Assembly (NCBI RefSeq): GCF_003996985.1
Contig: NZ_RJJX01000027.1
Location: 1-39,985, forward strand
Length of the DNA stretch: 39,985 nt
Reading direction: 5' to 3'
Source: Ancylomarina longa
GTDB taxonomy: Bacteria > Bacteroidota > Bacteroidia > Bacteroidales > Marinifilaceae
The position numbers were made by a program, and so were the translations under genes. A model generated the notes under the pieces. That model searched no databases and was not told the origin of the DNA. It was given only the letters and a program-made list of their open reading frames with translations. Within the stretch, counting starts at the first letter, position 1, and the number at the start of each line of letters is the position of its first letter. This document shows positions 22,361-29,670 of the stretch, one piece after another.

Positions 22361-24016
22361 ATGATTAAAAACAAGTTAATCAATTCCATACAGGATACTA
22401 TTCAGAAAAACTGGGAGAATCCTGCATTTACAAACTACCAAAAAGATACCCTAAGTTTTAAAGAAGTAGCTCAGAAAATTAAATGGATGCATCTTCTGTT
22501 TAAAGAACTGGGAATAAAGCGTGGCGATAAAGTTGCTCTTATTGGGAGAAACCTTAATAATTGGGCAGTAAGTTATTTGGGTACCATTACCTATGGAGCT
22601 GTAATTGTGCCAATACTTCCGGATTTTAATTCAAGCGATATTCATCACATCCTGAATCATTCTGAGGCTCGGCTATTATTTGCCACGGATAATGTTTTTA
22701 ATAAAATTGATGATACCAAACTTCCTGAGGTTAAAGGAATACTATCTCTGGCTAATTTTGAAATACTATCTGCTTCTGATAAAAAGTTGGAGAAAGCAAT
22801 AAAAAAGGCAGATGAGCAATCCCAAACTACACCTATTACTAAAGACTCCCTGGGATTTATAGATTCAAAGGAAGAAGAAACAGCTGTTATTTCCTACACC
22901 TCCGGAACTTCTGGTTTTTCGAAAGGTGTAATGTTACCATTCAAATCTTTATATTCCAATGTACAAATTGGATTTGATCATATCGACCTAAGACCAAAGG
23001 ATAAAATTGTTTCCTTCTTGCCACTGGCTCATGTTTTCGGATGTATGTTCGAATTTTTAACCCAATTTTGTTGTGGCTGTCATGTTGTATTTCTTTCTCG
23101 TGTTCCCACTCCACAGATTATAACCAAGGCTTTCCAAGAGGTACAACCTCGTTTAATTTGTTTGGTTCCATTAATCATGGAAAAGATATACAAGAAAAAA
23201 ATTATACCCGTTTTAGAAAGTCGCCGGGTTAAGTTGATGCTTAAAATTCCATTGTTGGAGCGAAAAGTCTATCAAAAAATTAAAAATACCCTGACCGAAA
23301 ACTTCGGAGGAAAATTTATTGAAGTAGTTATTGGAGGTGCTGCTTTAAATAAGGAAGTTGAAAATTTTCTTAAAAAGATAGAGTTTCCGTTTTCAGTAGG
23401 ATATGGTATGACGGAATGTGGTCCGCTAATCAGTTATAGTCCTAACAAAAACTTTCGTTCTCATTCTTGCGGTAGCATTGTTGATCGTATGCAAATCCGA
23501 ATTAATTCGGATGATCCTTATAATATTGTAGGAGAAATTCAGGTAAAGGGAGATAATGTAATGAAAGGTTACTTTAAAAACCCGGAAGCTACAAAAGAGG
23601 TTTTAAGTGAAGATGGCTGGTTGGGAACTGGTGATATGGGTATCATCGACGAAGACAATACTGTATTTTTGAGAGGCAGATGTAAAAACATGCTTTTAGG
23701 ACCTTCAGGACAAAATATTTATCCGGAAGAAATCGAAGCCAGATTAAACAACTTACCTTTTATTCAGGAATCTATTGTAACAGATGATAAGGATCACAAG
23801 CTAATAGCTATGGTTTACCCGGATTACGAAGCATGCGATGCCGAAGGTTTAACAAAAGAAGAAATTGAGCAGGCAATTAATCAAAATCAAAAAATTCTGA
23901 ATAAAGATTTACCTGCTTATATGAAAATTTCGAAGATGGTACTTTATCTCGAAGAATTTGAGAAAACACCCAAACGCAATATCAAGCGATTTTTATACTC
24001 GAATTTATATCACTAG
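22361..24016 (+). CDS. Long-chain acyl-CoA synthetase (AMP-forming)
   Basis: This 551-residue ligase activates a carboxylic acid, most likely a long-chain fatty acid, through an acyl-adenylate to the CoA thioester. The adenylate-forming motifs are clear: SYTSGTSGFSKGVMLPF (P-loop), FLPLAHVFG, VIGGAALNKEV, GYGMTECGPL, GWLGTGDMGIIDEDN and, in the mobile C-terminal domain, KTPKRNIKRFLY with the usual catalytic lysine region. The length is that of short bacterial FadD-like forms. It stands alone, with a perfect terminator behind and dyads ahead. Chain length is not readable from the sequence, so the specific substrate is inferred. The ATG at 22361 fits the family N-terminus. Confidence 0.92.
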   Translation: MIKNKLINSIQDTIQKNWENPAFTNYQKDTLSFKEVAQKIKWMHLLFKELGIKRGDKVALIGRNLNNWAVSYLGTITYGAVIVPILPDFNSSDIHHILNHSEARLLFATDNVFNKIDDTKLPEVKGILSLANFEILSASDKKLEKAIKKADEQSQTTPITKDSLGFIDSKEEETAVISYTSGTSGFSKGVMLPFKSLYSNVQIGFDHIDLRPKDKIVSFLPLAHVFGCMFEFLTQFCCGCHVVFLSRVPTPQIITKAFQEVQPRLICLVPLIMEKIYKKKIIPVLESRRVKLMLKIPLLERKVYQKIKNTLTENFGGKFIEVVIGGAALNKEVENFLKKIEFPFSVGYGMTECGPLISYSPNKNFRSHSCGSIVDRMQIRINSDDPYNIVGEIQVKGDNVMKGYFKNPEATKEVLSEDGWLGTGDMGIIDEDNTVFLRGRCKNMLLGPSGQNIYPEEIEARLNNLPFIQESIVTDDKDHKLIAMVYPDYEACDAEGLTKEEIEQAINQNQKILNKDLPAYMKISKMVLYLEEFEKTPKRNIKRFLYSNLYH

Positions 24017-24022
24017 TAGAAC

Positions 24023-24060
24023 GAATGAGCCATTCTAGATTGAATGGCTCATTCATTTTT
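24023..24060 (+). terminator. Terminator after the acyl-CoA synthetase gene
   Basis: GAATGAGCCATT pairs perfectly with AATGGCTCATTC around an 8-nt loop, followed by ATTTTT. The convergent small gene ends at 24066, so the structure may also block transcription from that side. Confidence 0.88.
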
Positions 24061-24065
24061 AATAT

Positions 24066-24404
24066 TCATTCTATCTTTCTAAATATAAAAGATTGATTTT
24101 GAGGTTTTAAACTTACCATTTCCTTTAATTCCCACCCTTTATTAAACATGTAATTCAACAAGTCAGTCTGACTAATGAATATTCTTCGAAGCTTTCTCGC
24201 TGTTTTATCGTAAAATTTCCATTCCAATCCATCACCAACATCAACAGTAACTTCTGATCTACCGTTACCTCCATCTTTAAAATATACAATAGTATATTTT
24301 GCAACTTCAATTTTAGATAGTTTATCTTTTTTTGAAATTATCTCCTGACCAAAACACCATTTAGCACCTACTAGCAATAAAGCAAAAAGTAAAAAAATTT
24401 TCAT
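24066..24404 (-). CDS. Small exported protein of unknown function
   Basis: This 112-residue protein has a signal peptide (MKIFLLFALLLVGAKWCFGQ), likely cut after CFGQ. The mature part of about 92 residues is rich in basic and aromatic residues with a strand-rich middle (AKYTIVYFKDGGNGRSEVTVDVGDGLEWKFYD) and a helix (SQTDLLNYMFNKGWELKEMV). I do not recognise the family. The gene converges on the acyl-CoA synthetase terminator. A perfect inverted repeat at 24422-24452 lies 17 nt upstream of its start. Confidence 0.65.
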   Translation of the reverse strand: MKIFLLFALLLVGAKWCFGQEIISKKDKLSKIEVAKYTIVYFKDGGNGRSEVTVDVGDGLEWKFYDKTARKLRRIFISQTDLLNYMFNKGWELKEMVSLKPQNQSFIFRKIE

Positions 24405-24421
24405 AGAATTTGTTTCAATTC

Positions 24422-24452
24422 AAGACTTTATTCTTGATTACATTAAAGTCTT
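24422..24452. promoter_or_regulatory. Perfect 9-bp inverted repeat ahead of the small exported protein
   Basis: AAGACTTTA (24422-24430) faces TAAAGTCTT (24444-24452) over 13 nt, ending 17 nt before the ATG at 24404. With no T-run on the minus strand it suits an operator or leader hairpin. Confidence 0.35.
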
Positions 24453-24627
24453 AAAAGTTATAGTATAATTTACTAGTTTATAAATATTCACAAAACTAAA
24501 ATAGAAAAAATATTGTGACCACCCCCAGTAACGCGTATATTATTATAAAATCATCTTGTAAAATTAGTTTTTAATTAAATAAACCCTGAGCAAGCCTCAA
24601 TTAAATATATCGAGATAATTAAATTTA

Positions 24628-24650
24628 TTTCGATTATATTAGCATCGAAA
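24628..24650. promoter_or_regulatory. 7-bp inverted repeat ahead of the PEGA-like protein
   Basis: TTTCGAT (24628-24634) faces ATCGAAA (24644-24650) over 9 nt, 35 nt before the start at 24686. It may be a protein-binding site; no partner is known. Confidence 0.3.
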
Positions 24651-24685
24651 ACTATATCATAGTATTAACACAAAATCATTCACGA

Positions 24686-25348
24686 ATGAAAAAATATTTT
24701 ACGCTATTGTTATTTCTACTCATAGTTACTTCATCAGCATTTGCATTAAAGAAATCAGTTCTAGTTAGCTGTTCAGAACCTGATGCTAAAATTTATCAAG
24801 ATGGAAAATATATTGGAACCGGGCAAGTCGAAATTGTTATCGTTTCAAAAAGTTGTGCTAATATTGAATCTCGAAAAATTGGTTATTTAACTGAAAAAGT
24901 AAAATTCTGTAATAACCGATATTCTGCAAGGCCACCAAAAACTTATTATATTGAAATGAGAAGAGATGATTCATACGATGCATCTATTCAAACTGATATA
25001 GCAAATTCTGATATTGAATTAAAAACCTCGAAAGCTGAGACTGATGCATGGAAATTAATCAGTCAAATTGTGACTTCAAGTTTTGATGTAATTGAAATTA
25101 CAGATAAAGAAACAGGATATCTTAGAACAGCCTGGGTTGCACAATCTTTTGATGCTAAAACTATTAGAACCAGATTTATTGTAAAGCAAGCATCAGTTGA
25201 ACCTTTGGTATACAAAATTAAACTCGTTTCAGAACATTCTGATTTTAAAGGAACAAGTATTAAAAAAGATGAAGATTTTAGAGAGTGGGATCGTGTTCTA
25301 CGTAAATATGAAAATTTAATTTCTGAATTAACATCCCGATTAAAATAA
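24686..25348 (+). CDS. Exported protein with PEGA-like N-terminal domain
   Basis: The 220-residue protein has a signal peptide (MKKYFTLLLFLLIVTSSAFA). Residues about 22-70 (SVLVSCSEPDAKIYQDGKYIGTGQVEIVI) match the PEGA pattern of a cysteine/proline turn followed by A-x-[IV]-Y-x-D/N-G-x-x-[IV]-G, common in bacterial surface proteins. The rest (about 90-220) has a helix (SKAETDAWKLISQIVTSSF) and strands around GYLRTAWVAQSFDAKTIRTRFIVK and does not match a family I know. It lies alone between two minus-strand genes. The PEGA call is a motif-level judgement. Confidence 0.65.
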   Translation: MKKYFTLLLFLLIVTSSAFALKKSVLVSCSEPDAKIYQDGKYIGTGQVEIVIVSKSCANIESRKIGYLTEKVKFCNNRYSARPPKTYYIEMRRDDSYDASIQTDIANSDIELKTSKAETDAWKLISQIVTSSFDVIEITDKETGYLRTAWVAQSFDAKTIRTRFIVKQASVEPLVYKIKLVSEHSDFKGTSIKKDEDFREWDRVLRKYENLISELTSRLK

Positions 25349-25400
25349 ATTATTCCATTTTTTTATATTGCAAACCATCTATTTTTTAAATAGGTGGTTT

Positions 25401-26258
25401 TTACTTTTTAAACAATCCTTTTTGCAATTTCGTTCTGTGATTTAGCTTAAAAACAAAATCTAAAATAGGTGTGGCCACTAATTGAGTTCCGTAATTGCTA
25501 TCGAGATAATACATTTTATAGCCCCCAGAAATTGAGAATTTACTATTGCGGTGCCAATGAATTTTCCCCTGACTTTCCATCGCCCATTCTCCATTAAAAT
25601 CAATGGAATAATAATCTGCATTGATTGAAAAATTAAAATTCCGATACACATTACCATCCAATTCCAGACCTGCAAAATAAAGCTTGCGATTCGCCTGATA
25701 AGTAGAAGTTCGCTGATAAAGAAAATAGTAATCGAGTGGTGAAAAATCAGATTTTCCAGTTGTTAGTGCAAAATCGAAACCCAGGCGAGCAGTTAAAATC
25801 AAATCAGGAACCCGCACGAAACAATCGGCCGGTTGTGGATTTAATATACGACTGACAATTAGTTCATTTCTAAAAACAAATATTTGAGGAATACTTGCTG
25901 ATTTCGGAATTTGATCTTGAAATCCACTACTTCTCATCCATTTTAATCCCAGCGTAGGATAATAAAAAGTGTGCTGTGTGGAAACAATAGTATTCTTACC
26001 AAACCATTCGTGCTTAAATCCAAGATTAGGCACAAGCGGAAAAAGCAAGGCTTGGGTATTAATTTCAGTTTTAGAATAATTACCATATCTGCTTACAGCC
26101 AAAGCACTCAAATGAATTTCTTTCAAGGGCACCACTTTTGCTGTTCGTTCGGTCCAGGCACTATAATAATCTAATCTTTCTCCACCTACAATGGGAACCT
26201 GTGCCCAAGACTTTACGCCAAAGGAGAATAGAATCAGAATCCAATATATTTTCTTCAT
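25401..26258 (-). CDS. Exported, probably beta-barrel, protein of unknown function
   Basis: The 285-residue protein begins with a signal peptide (MKKIYWILILFSFGVKSWAQ). The start at 26258 is chosen because the longer frame from 26321 adds 21 residues before this clear signal peptide. The mature part consists of short alternating strands with many aromatic residues and Gly/Asn turns (VRVPDLILTARLGFDFALTTGKSDF, NVYRNFNFSINADYYSIDFNGEW, SKFSISGGYKMYYLDSN), as expected for an outer-membrane barrel. The end lacks the usual terminal aromatic (it reads KGLFKK), so this is not a certain barrel. The leader at 26281-26393 contains several hairpins and is described separately. Function unknown. Confidence 0.65.
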   Translation of the reverse strand: MKKIYWILILFSFGVKSWAQVPIVGGERLDYYSAWTERTAKVVPLKEIHLSALAVSRYGNYSKTEINTQALLFPLVPNLGFKHEWFGKNTIVSTQHTFYYPTLGLKWMRSSGFQDQIPKSASIPQIFVFRNELIVSRILNPQPADCFVRVPDLILTARLGFDFALTTGKSDFSPLDYYFLYQRTSTYQANRKLYFAGLELDGNVYRNFNFSINADYYSIDFNGEWAMESQGKIHWHRNSKFSISGGYKMYYLDSNYGTQLVATPILDFVFKLNHRTKLQKGLFKK

Positions 26259-26280
26259 AGCAATTCGTATTTTCTTTATT

Positions 26281-26393
26281 AAAACCCCAAATAAGGGGAA
26301 AAAGTATAAAACCTTACTCATTGGGCCCGAAAAATGGATAAGGAGAACGTTCCATTTACCGATAAAAAAGATGCTGTTACCTAATAAGCAGCA
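26281..26393 (-). promoter_or_regulatory. Structured leader with hairpins and a possible pseudoknot
   Basis: On the minus strand, upstream of the start at 26258, three hairpins follow each other. First is TGCTG...CAGCA with an inner TTA/TAA (26393-26372), followed by a T-rich run at 26369-26364. Second is AAATGGA...TCCATTT (26357-26332), whose last T bases continue as a T-run. Third is CCCC-TTATTT-GGGG (26298-26285) followed by TTTT. CCTTA in the loop of the second (26343-26339) can pair with downstream TAAGG (26316-26312). T-runs after the hairpins suggest attenuation. I recognise no riboswitch class. The plus-strand reading is also possible but has no T-runs. Confidence 0.45.
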
Positions 26394-26529
26394 AACACAG
26401 GCTGATTGATTTCTATTTTTACGCTATTAAATATGGCACAAAAGTGAGCAAAAGAAACGGTTTAACAAGAATTAACAAAAACCAAAAAACTTTTGACACG
26501 CTAATAGTTTCCAAAGTTTATTCTTCTAT

Positions 26530-26541
26530 TATCTTTGCGAC
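26530..26541 (+). promoter_or_regulatory. Promoter -7 element of the efflux operon, nearly leaderless
   Basis: TATCTTTG at 26530-26537 is a perfect TAnnTTTG box and ends five bases before the ATG at 26542. Transcription would begin at or close to the start codon. No TTTG lies at the usual -33 distance; the nearest TTTG (26492-26495) is too far. Confidence 0.5.
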
Positions 26542-27150
26542 ATGGAGAAACAAAAAGAAAATATCATAGTGGCAAGTTGGGAGTTATTTCTTCAGCATGG
26601 AATTAGACGGGTTACCATGGATGATATTGCAATGAAGATAGGGATTTCAAAGAAAACCCTTTACCAATATTATTCTCATAAAAAAGATTTGGTAGAAGAG
26701 GTACTGGCATGGGAAATTGAGCATCCGCTATTTTCTTTCCAAACCAAAGAATTAGAGATTTTAAATGCCATAGATCAGTATTTGGAATTTTTCCAATTTA
26801 TCAAACAAGTAATTGGAAAATCTAACCAGTGCATGGAATATGATCTTAAGAAATATTTCCCTGATATCTGGGAAAAATTTAAAGAACAAAAGCAAAAGAA
26901 ATTTCAACAGGATATCCAATACAATATTGAGAAAGGAATAAAAGAGGGCTTTTATCGACAGGAAATAAATGTTGAAATTATAAGTAAAACACTGGTTCTT
27001 TTTTATCTCAATCTACCCGATTCGGAGTATAAAATATTTTCGCAAGATGAAATGTTAGGAATTCAACTCCATCAAGAAATTACATCATACCATTTACACG
27101 GTATCTGTACAAATAAAGGAATAGCATATTTAGAAAATAATTTTAAGTGA
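26542..27150 (+). CDS. TetR/AcrR-family repressor of the efflux operon
   Basis: The 202-residue protein has the TetR DNA-binding head: ENIIVASWELFLQHGIRRVTMDDIAMKIGISKKTLYQYYSHKKDLVEEVL, with recognition helix residues around GISKKTLYQYYSHK (about 33-46). The C-terminal two thirds are helical and variable, as expected for the ligand-binding domain. It is the first gene of the efflux operon, 7 nt before the TolC-like gene, so it most likely represses its own promoter and is relieved by a substrate of the pump. No ligand can be read from the sequence. Confidence 0.93.
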   Translation: MEKQKENIIVASWELFLQHGIRRVTMDDIAMKIGISKKTLYQYYSHKKDLVEEVLAWEIEHPLFSFQTKELEILNAIDQYLEFFQFIKQVIGKSNQCMEYDLKKYFPDIWEKFKEQKQKKFQQDIQYNIEKGIKEGFYRQEINVEIISKTLVLFYLNLPDSEYKIFSQDEMLGIQLHQEITSYHLHGICTNKGIAYLENNFK

Positions 27151-27157
27151 TTTATAA

Positions 27158-28507
27158 ATGAAAAACATCCTCCTATCAGCATTGGTTATTTTTCTCGGAT
27201 TTGGTTCACCAACAGCAAAAGCGCAAACTGAATCAATCGGAACATTTAGCCTGCAAGAAGCCCAGAATTATGCTCTGGAAAATTCCTATTCGGTAAAAGG
27301 AACCGATTATGATTTAAAAGTAGCCCGTAAAAAAGTATGGGAAACCATAGCTGACGGCTTGCCTCAAATAAATGCATCGGCAGATTACAATAACAATTTA
27401 AATTTACAAGTATCTCTGCTTCCTTCTGAGTTTTTCGGCGGTGAGCCTGGTACTTATACTCCTATTAAATTTGGACAAAAATATAGTAGTTCGGCTAGTA
27501 TTAGTGTAAGTCAGAAAATATTCGACGGTTCGTATATCGTTGGCACGATGGCTGCAAAAGTTTACGTTCAGCTTTCAAAAGATCAGAAGGAAAAATCTGA
27601 AATTGAAATTAAAGATGTAGTGGCACAAGCATACTATACTGTATTAGTAGCGAAAGAAAATTACAAAACCATTGTAGAAAATCTGGCTATAAATGAAAAA
27701 CTATTGCGCGAAACAGATGCCTACTATCAGAATGGATTTCGAGAAGAATTAGATGTAGACCAGATTCGCTTAATGCTAAACACTACTAAAAATCAACTAT
27801 CCGATGCCAAAAGAGCAATTCAAACAGCTTTTGTTGTTTTAAAATTCACCATGGGAATGGATATTGATCAGCAAATTTCGCTTAAAAATAGTCTGGAAGA
27901 ACTCATCAATCCTATTCGATCAGAGGAACCGGTTATTTCCAACTATGATCTTACAAATCATATTGATTCTAAAATAATTGATACACAATTAAAGGCTCAG
28001 AAATTAATTATAAAAAATGAACAGGCAGCCTACTTACCTACTATTTCAGCTTTTTACAACTATAGTAAAAATACCAGTTCCGACTATTCTAATGTCTTTC
28101 GGTCTGATGTTCCCTGGTTTAAATCATCGGTAATCGGATTTCAATTGAAGATGCCAATATTTTCTGCTTGGAAAAAAAGATCCAAAATTAAACAGGAGAA
28201 AATAAATTATCTGAAGCTGGAAAATAGTCAGTTGATGGTGAAACAAAACCTGAAAAAAGATCTTACTCTAAGTTTTTCTAACCTGCTTAATGCGCAGGAA
28301 AAATACGAGAATGATCTGGAAGGTGTTCAAATAGCAAAAAGAATATATGACAGAACCAGAATCAAATTTAACGAAGGAATCTCAACCAGTACCGAGCTTT
28401 CGGAAAACGAGCAACAATATTTAAATTCTCATTCGGCTTATATCAACGCTACATTGGGACTACTAAATTCAAAAATTGCATTCAAAAAAGCATTGGGTAA
28501 ATTATAA
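27158..28507 (+). CDS. TolC-family outer-membrane efflux protein
   Basis: The 449-residue protein forms the outer-membrane channel of a tripartite pump. It has a signal peptide ending near TAKAQ (residue 23), then SLQEAQNYALENSYSVKG, the typical start of an outer membrane efflux protein repeat. Long coiled-coil helices (e.g. AKRIYDRTRIKFNEGISTSTELSENEQQYLNSHSAYINATLGLLNSKIAFKKALG) and strand segments (LQVSLLPSEFFGG..., VIGFQLKMPIFSAW) complete the two inverted halves. It lies 7 nt after the TetR gene and 30 nt before the adaptor gene. Confidence 0.94.
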   Translation: MKNILLSALVIFLGFGSPTAKAQTESIGTFSLQEAQNYALENSYSVKGTDYDLKVARKKVWETIADGLPQINASADYNNNLNLQVSLLPSEFFGGEPGTYTPIKFGQKYSSSASISVSQKIFDGSYIVGTMAAKVYVQLSKDQKEKSEIEIKDVVAQAYYTVLVAKENYKTIVENLAINEKLLRETDAYYQNGFREELDVDQIRLMLNTTKNQLSDAKRAIQTAFVVLKFTMGMDIDQQISLKNSLEELINPIRSEEPVISNYDLTNHIDSKIIDTQLKAQKLIIKNEQAAYLPTISAFYNYSKNTSSDYSNVFRSDVPWFKSSVIGFQLKMPIFSAWKKRSKIKQEKINYLKLENSQLMVKQNLKKDLTLSFSNLLNAQEKYENDLEGVQIAKRIYDRTRIKFNEGISTSTELSENEQQYLNSHSAYINATLGLLNSKIAFKKALGKL

Positions 28508-28537
28508 ATTGTAACAAGCTTTCAAAAATATAACAGA

Positions 28538-29659
28538 ATGAAAAAATTAATTATAGCAGGTATCATTCCTATACTATTCGCATGTTCGGCAAAGGACGTA
28601 GAAAAGGATTTGAATAAAGAATCACAACTAAAGCAATACAAGTCCGAACTAAGTGTTCTAAAAAAGAAAATCTCCCAACTTGAATCAGAGCTTGAAAGCG
28701 AGAATAATAAAGATCTAAATATTCCTGTTGCCATTACCGAATTAAAAAGTTCTGATTTTGAACATTTTATTCAAGTTACAGGTAATGTGGAAGCGGATCA
28801 AAATATCACCATATCGCCTGAGACTTCCGGTAATATTATTTCCATTGAAGTAAAAGAAGGACAAATTGTTTCAAAGGGAGCTATTCTTGGTAGATTAAAT
28901 ACATCGCAGATTCAAAAAATGATTGACGAAGCAGAAACAAATCTCCAACTAACAACTACAATATTCGAAAGACAGGAGCGACTTTGGAATCAAAAAATTG
29001 GTTCAGAAATCGAATATTTGCAGGCAAAATCAAATAAAGAATCGCTTGAAAGAAATCTGGAAGCATTGCAAGCACAGAAAGATCTGGCGATAATAAAAGC
29101 TCCATTTAGTGGTATTGTGGATGAAGTGTATCAGAAGAAGGGAGAAATAGCTAGTCCATCCGTTCCTTTCCTTCAATTGGTAAATATTGATAAAGTATAT
29201 GTGGAGGGCGATGTATCGGAAACCTACTTAAATTATATCAAAGCAGGTGAATTAGCAGATTTAGATTTTCCGGCTATCAACTATCAGGTAAGAGCGGCCA
29301 TTTATAGAACCTCTAATGTGATTGACCCTAGTAACCGTAGCTTTAAAGTTCGAATCAATTTGAATAATCCAAAACATAAAATTAAACCAAACTTAATTTC
29401 AGTTATCAAGATAAAAGACTACGAAATTAAGAATGCTATGGTTGTTCCTTCCATTATCATTAAACAAGATTTTAATGGTAACTATCTATATCTCGCTAAA
29501 ACTGAGGATAATAATTTGGTAGCAAGAAAAGTTTATGTGAATGTGAGTAAAACCTATAATAATTTATCCCTTATTGATTCTGGTTTAAGTTTGGGAGACA
29601 AAATCATTACCGAAGGATTTTCTCAAGTTGTAAATGGTTCATTAATTAGCACCAAATAA
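28538..29659 (+). CDS. RND efflux periplasmic adaptor lipoprotein (HlyD/MFP family)
   Basis: The 373-residue adaptor links the inner-membrane pump to the TolC channel. It is a lipoprotein with the lipobox LFAC (C16), followed by a short coiled-coil (about 22-60: KESQLKQYKSELSVLKKKISQLESELES), the barrel-sandwich segment ISPETSGNIISIEVKEGQIVSKGAILGRLN, a helical hairpin (IDEAETNLQLTTTIFERQERLWNQKIGSEIEYLQAKSNKESLERNLEALQAQKDLA), the complementary IKAPFSGIVDEVYQKKGEIA, and a beta-barrel and membrane-proximal domain. The N-terminal coiled coil ahead of the first lipoyl half is a common feature in this phylum. It is 11 nt from the pump gene. Confidence 0.95.
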   Translation: MKKLIIAGIIPILFACSAKDVEKDLNKESQLKQYKSELSVLKKKISQLESELESENNKDLNIPVAITELKSSDFEHFIQVTGNVEADQNITISPETSGNIISIEVKEGQIVSKGAILGRLNTSQIQKMIDEAETNLQLTTTIFERQERLWNQKIGSEIEYLQAKSNKESLERNLEALQAQKDLAIIKAPFSGIVDEVYQKKGEIASPSVPFLQLVNIDKVYVEGDVSETYLNYIKAGELADLDFPAINYQVRAAIYRTSNVIDPSNRSFKVRINLNNPKHKIKPNLISVIKIKDYEIKNAMVVPSIIIKQDFNGNYLYLAKTEDNNLVARKVYVNVSKTYNNLSLIDSGLSLGDKIITEGFSQVVNGSLISTK

Positions 29660-29670
29660 ATACGGTAGAT

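Noticed and set aside
26191-26409. Small plus-strand open frame over the leader of the barrel-like gene
   Set aside because: It overlaps the signal peptide coding region of the better minus-strand gene and its composition is not protein-like; the structured-leader reading explains the DNA better.
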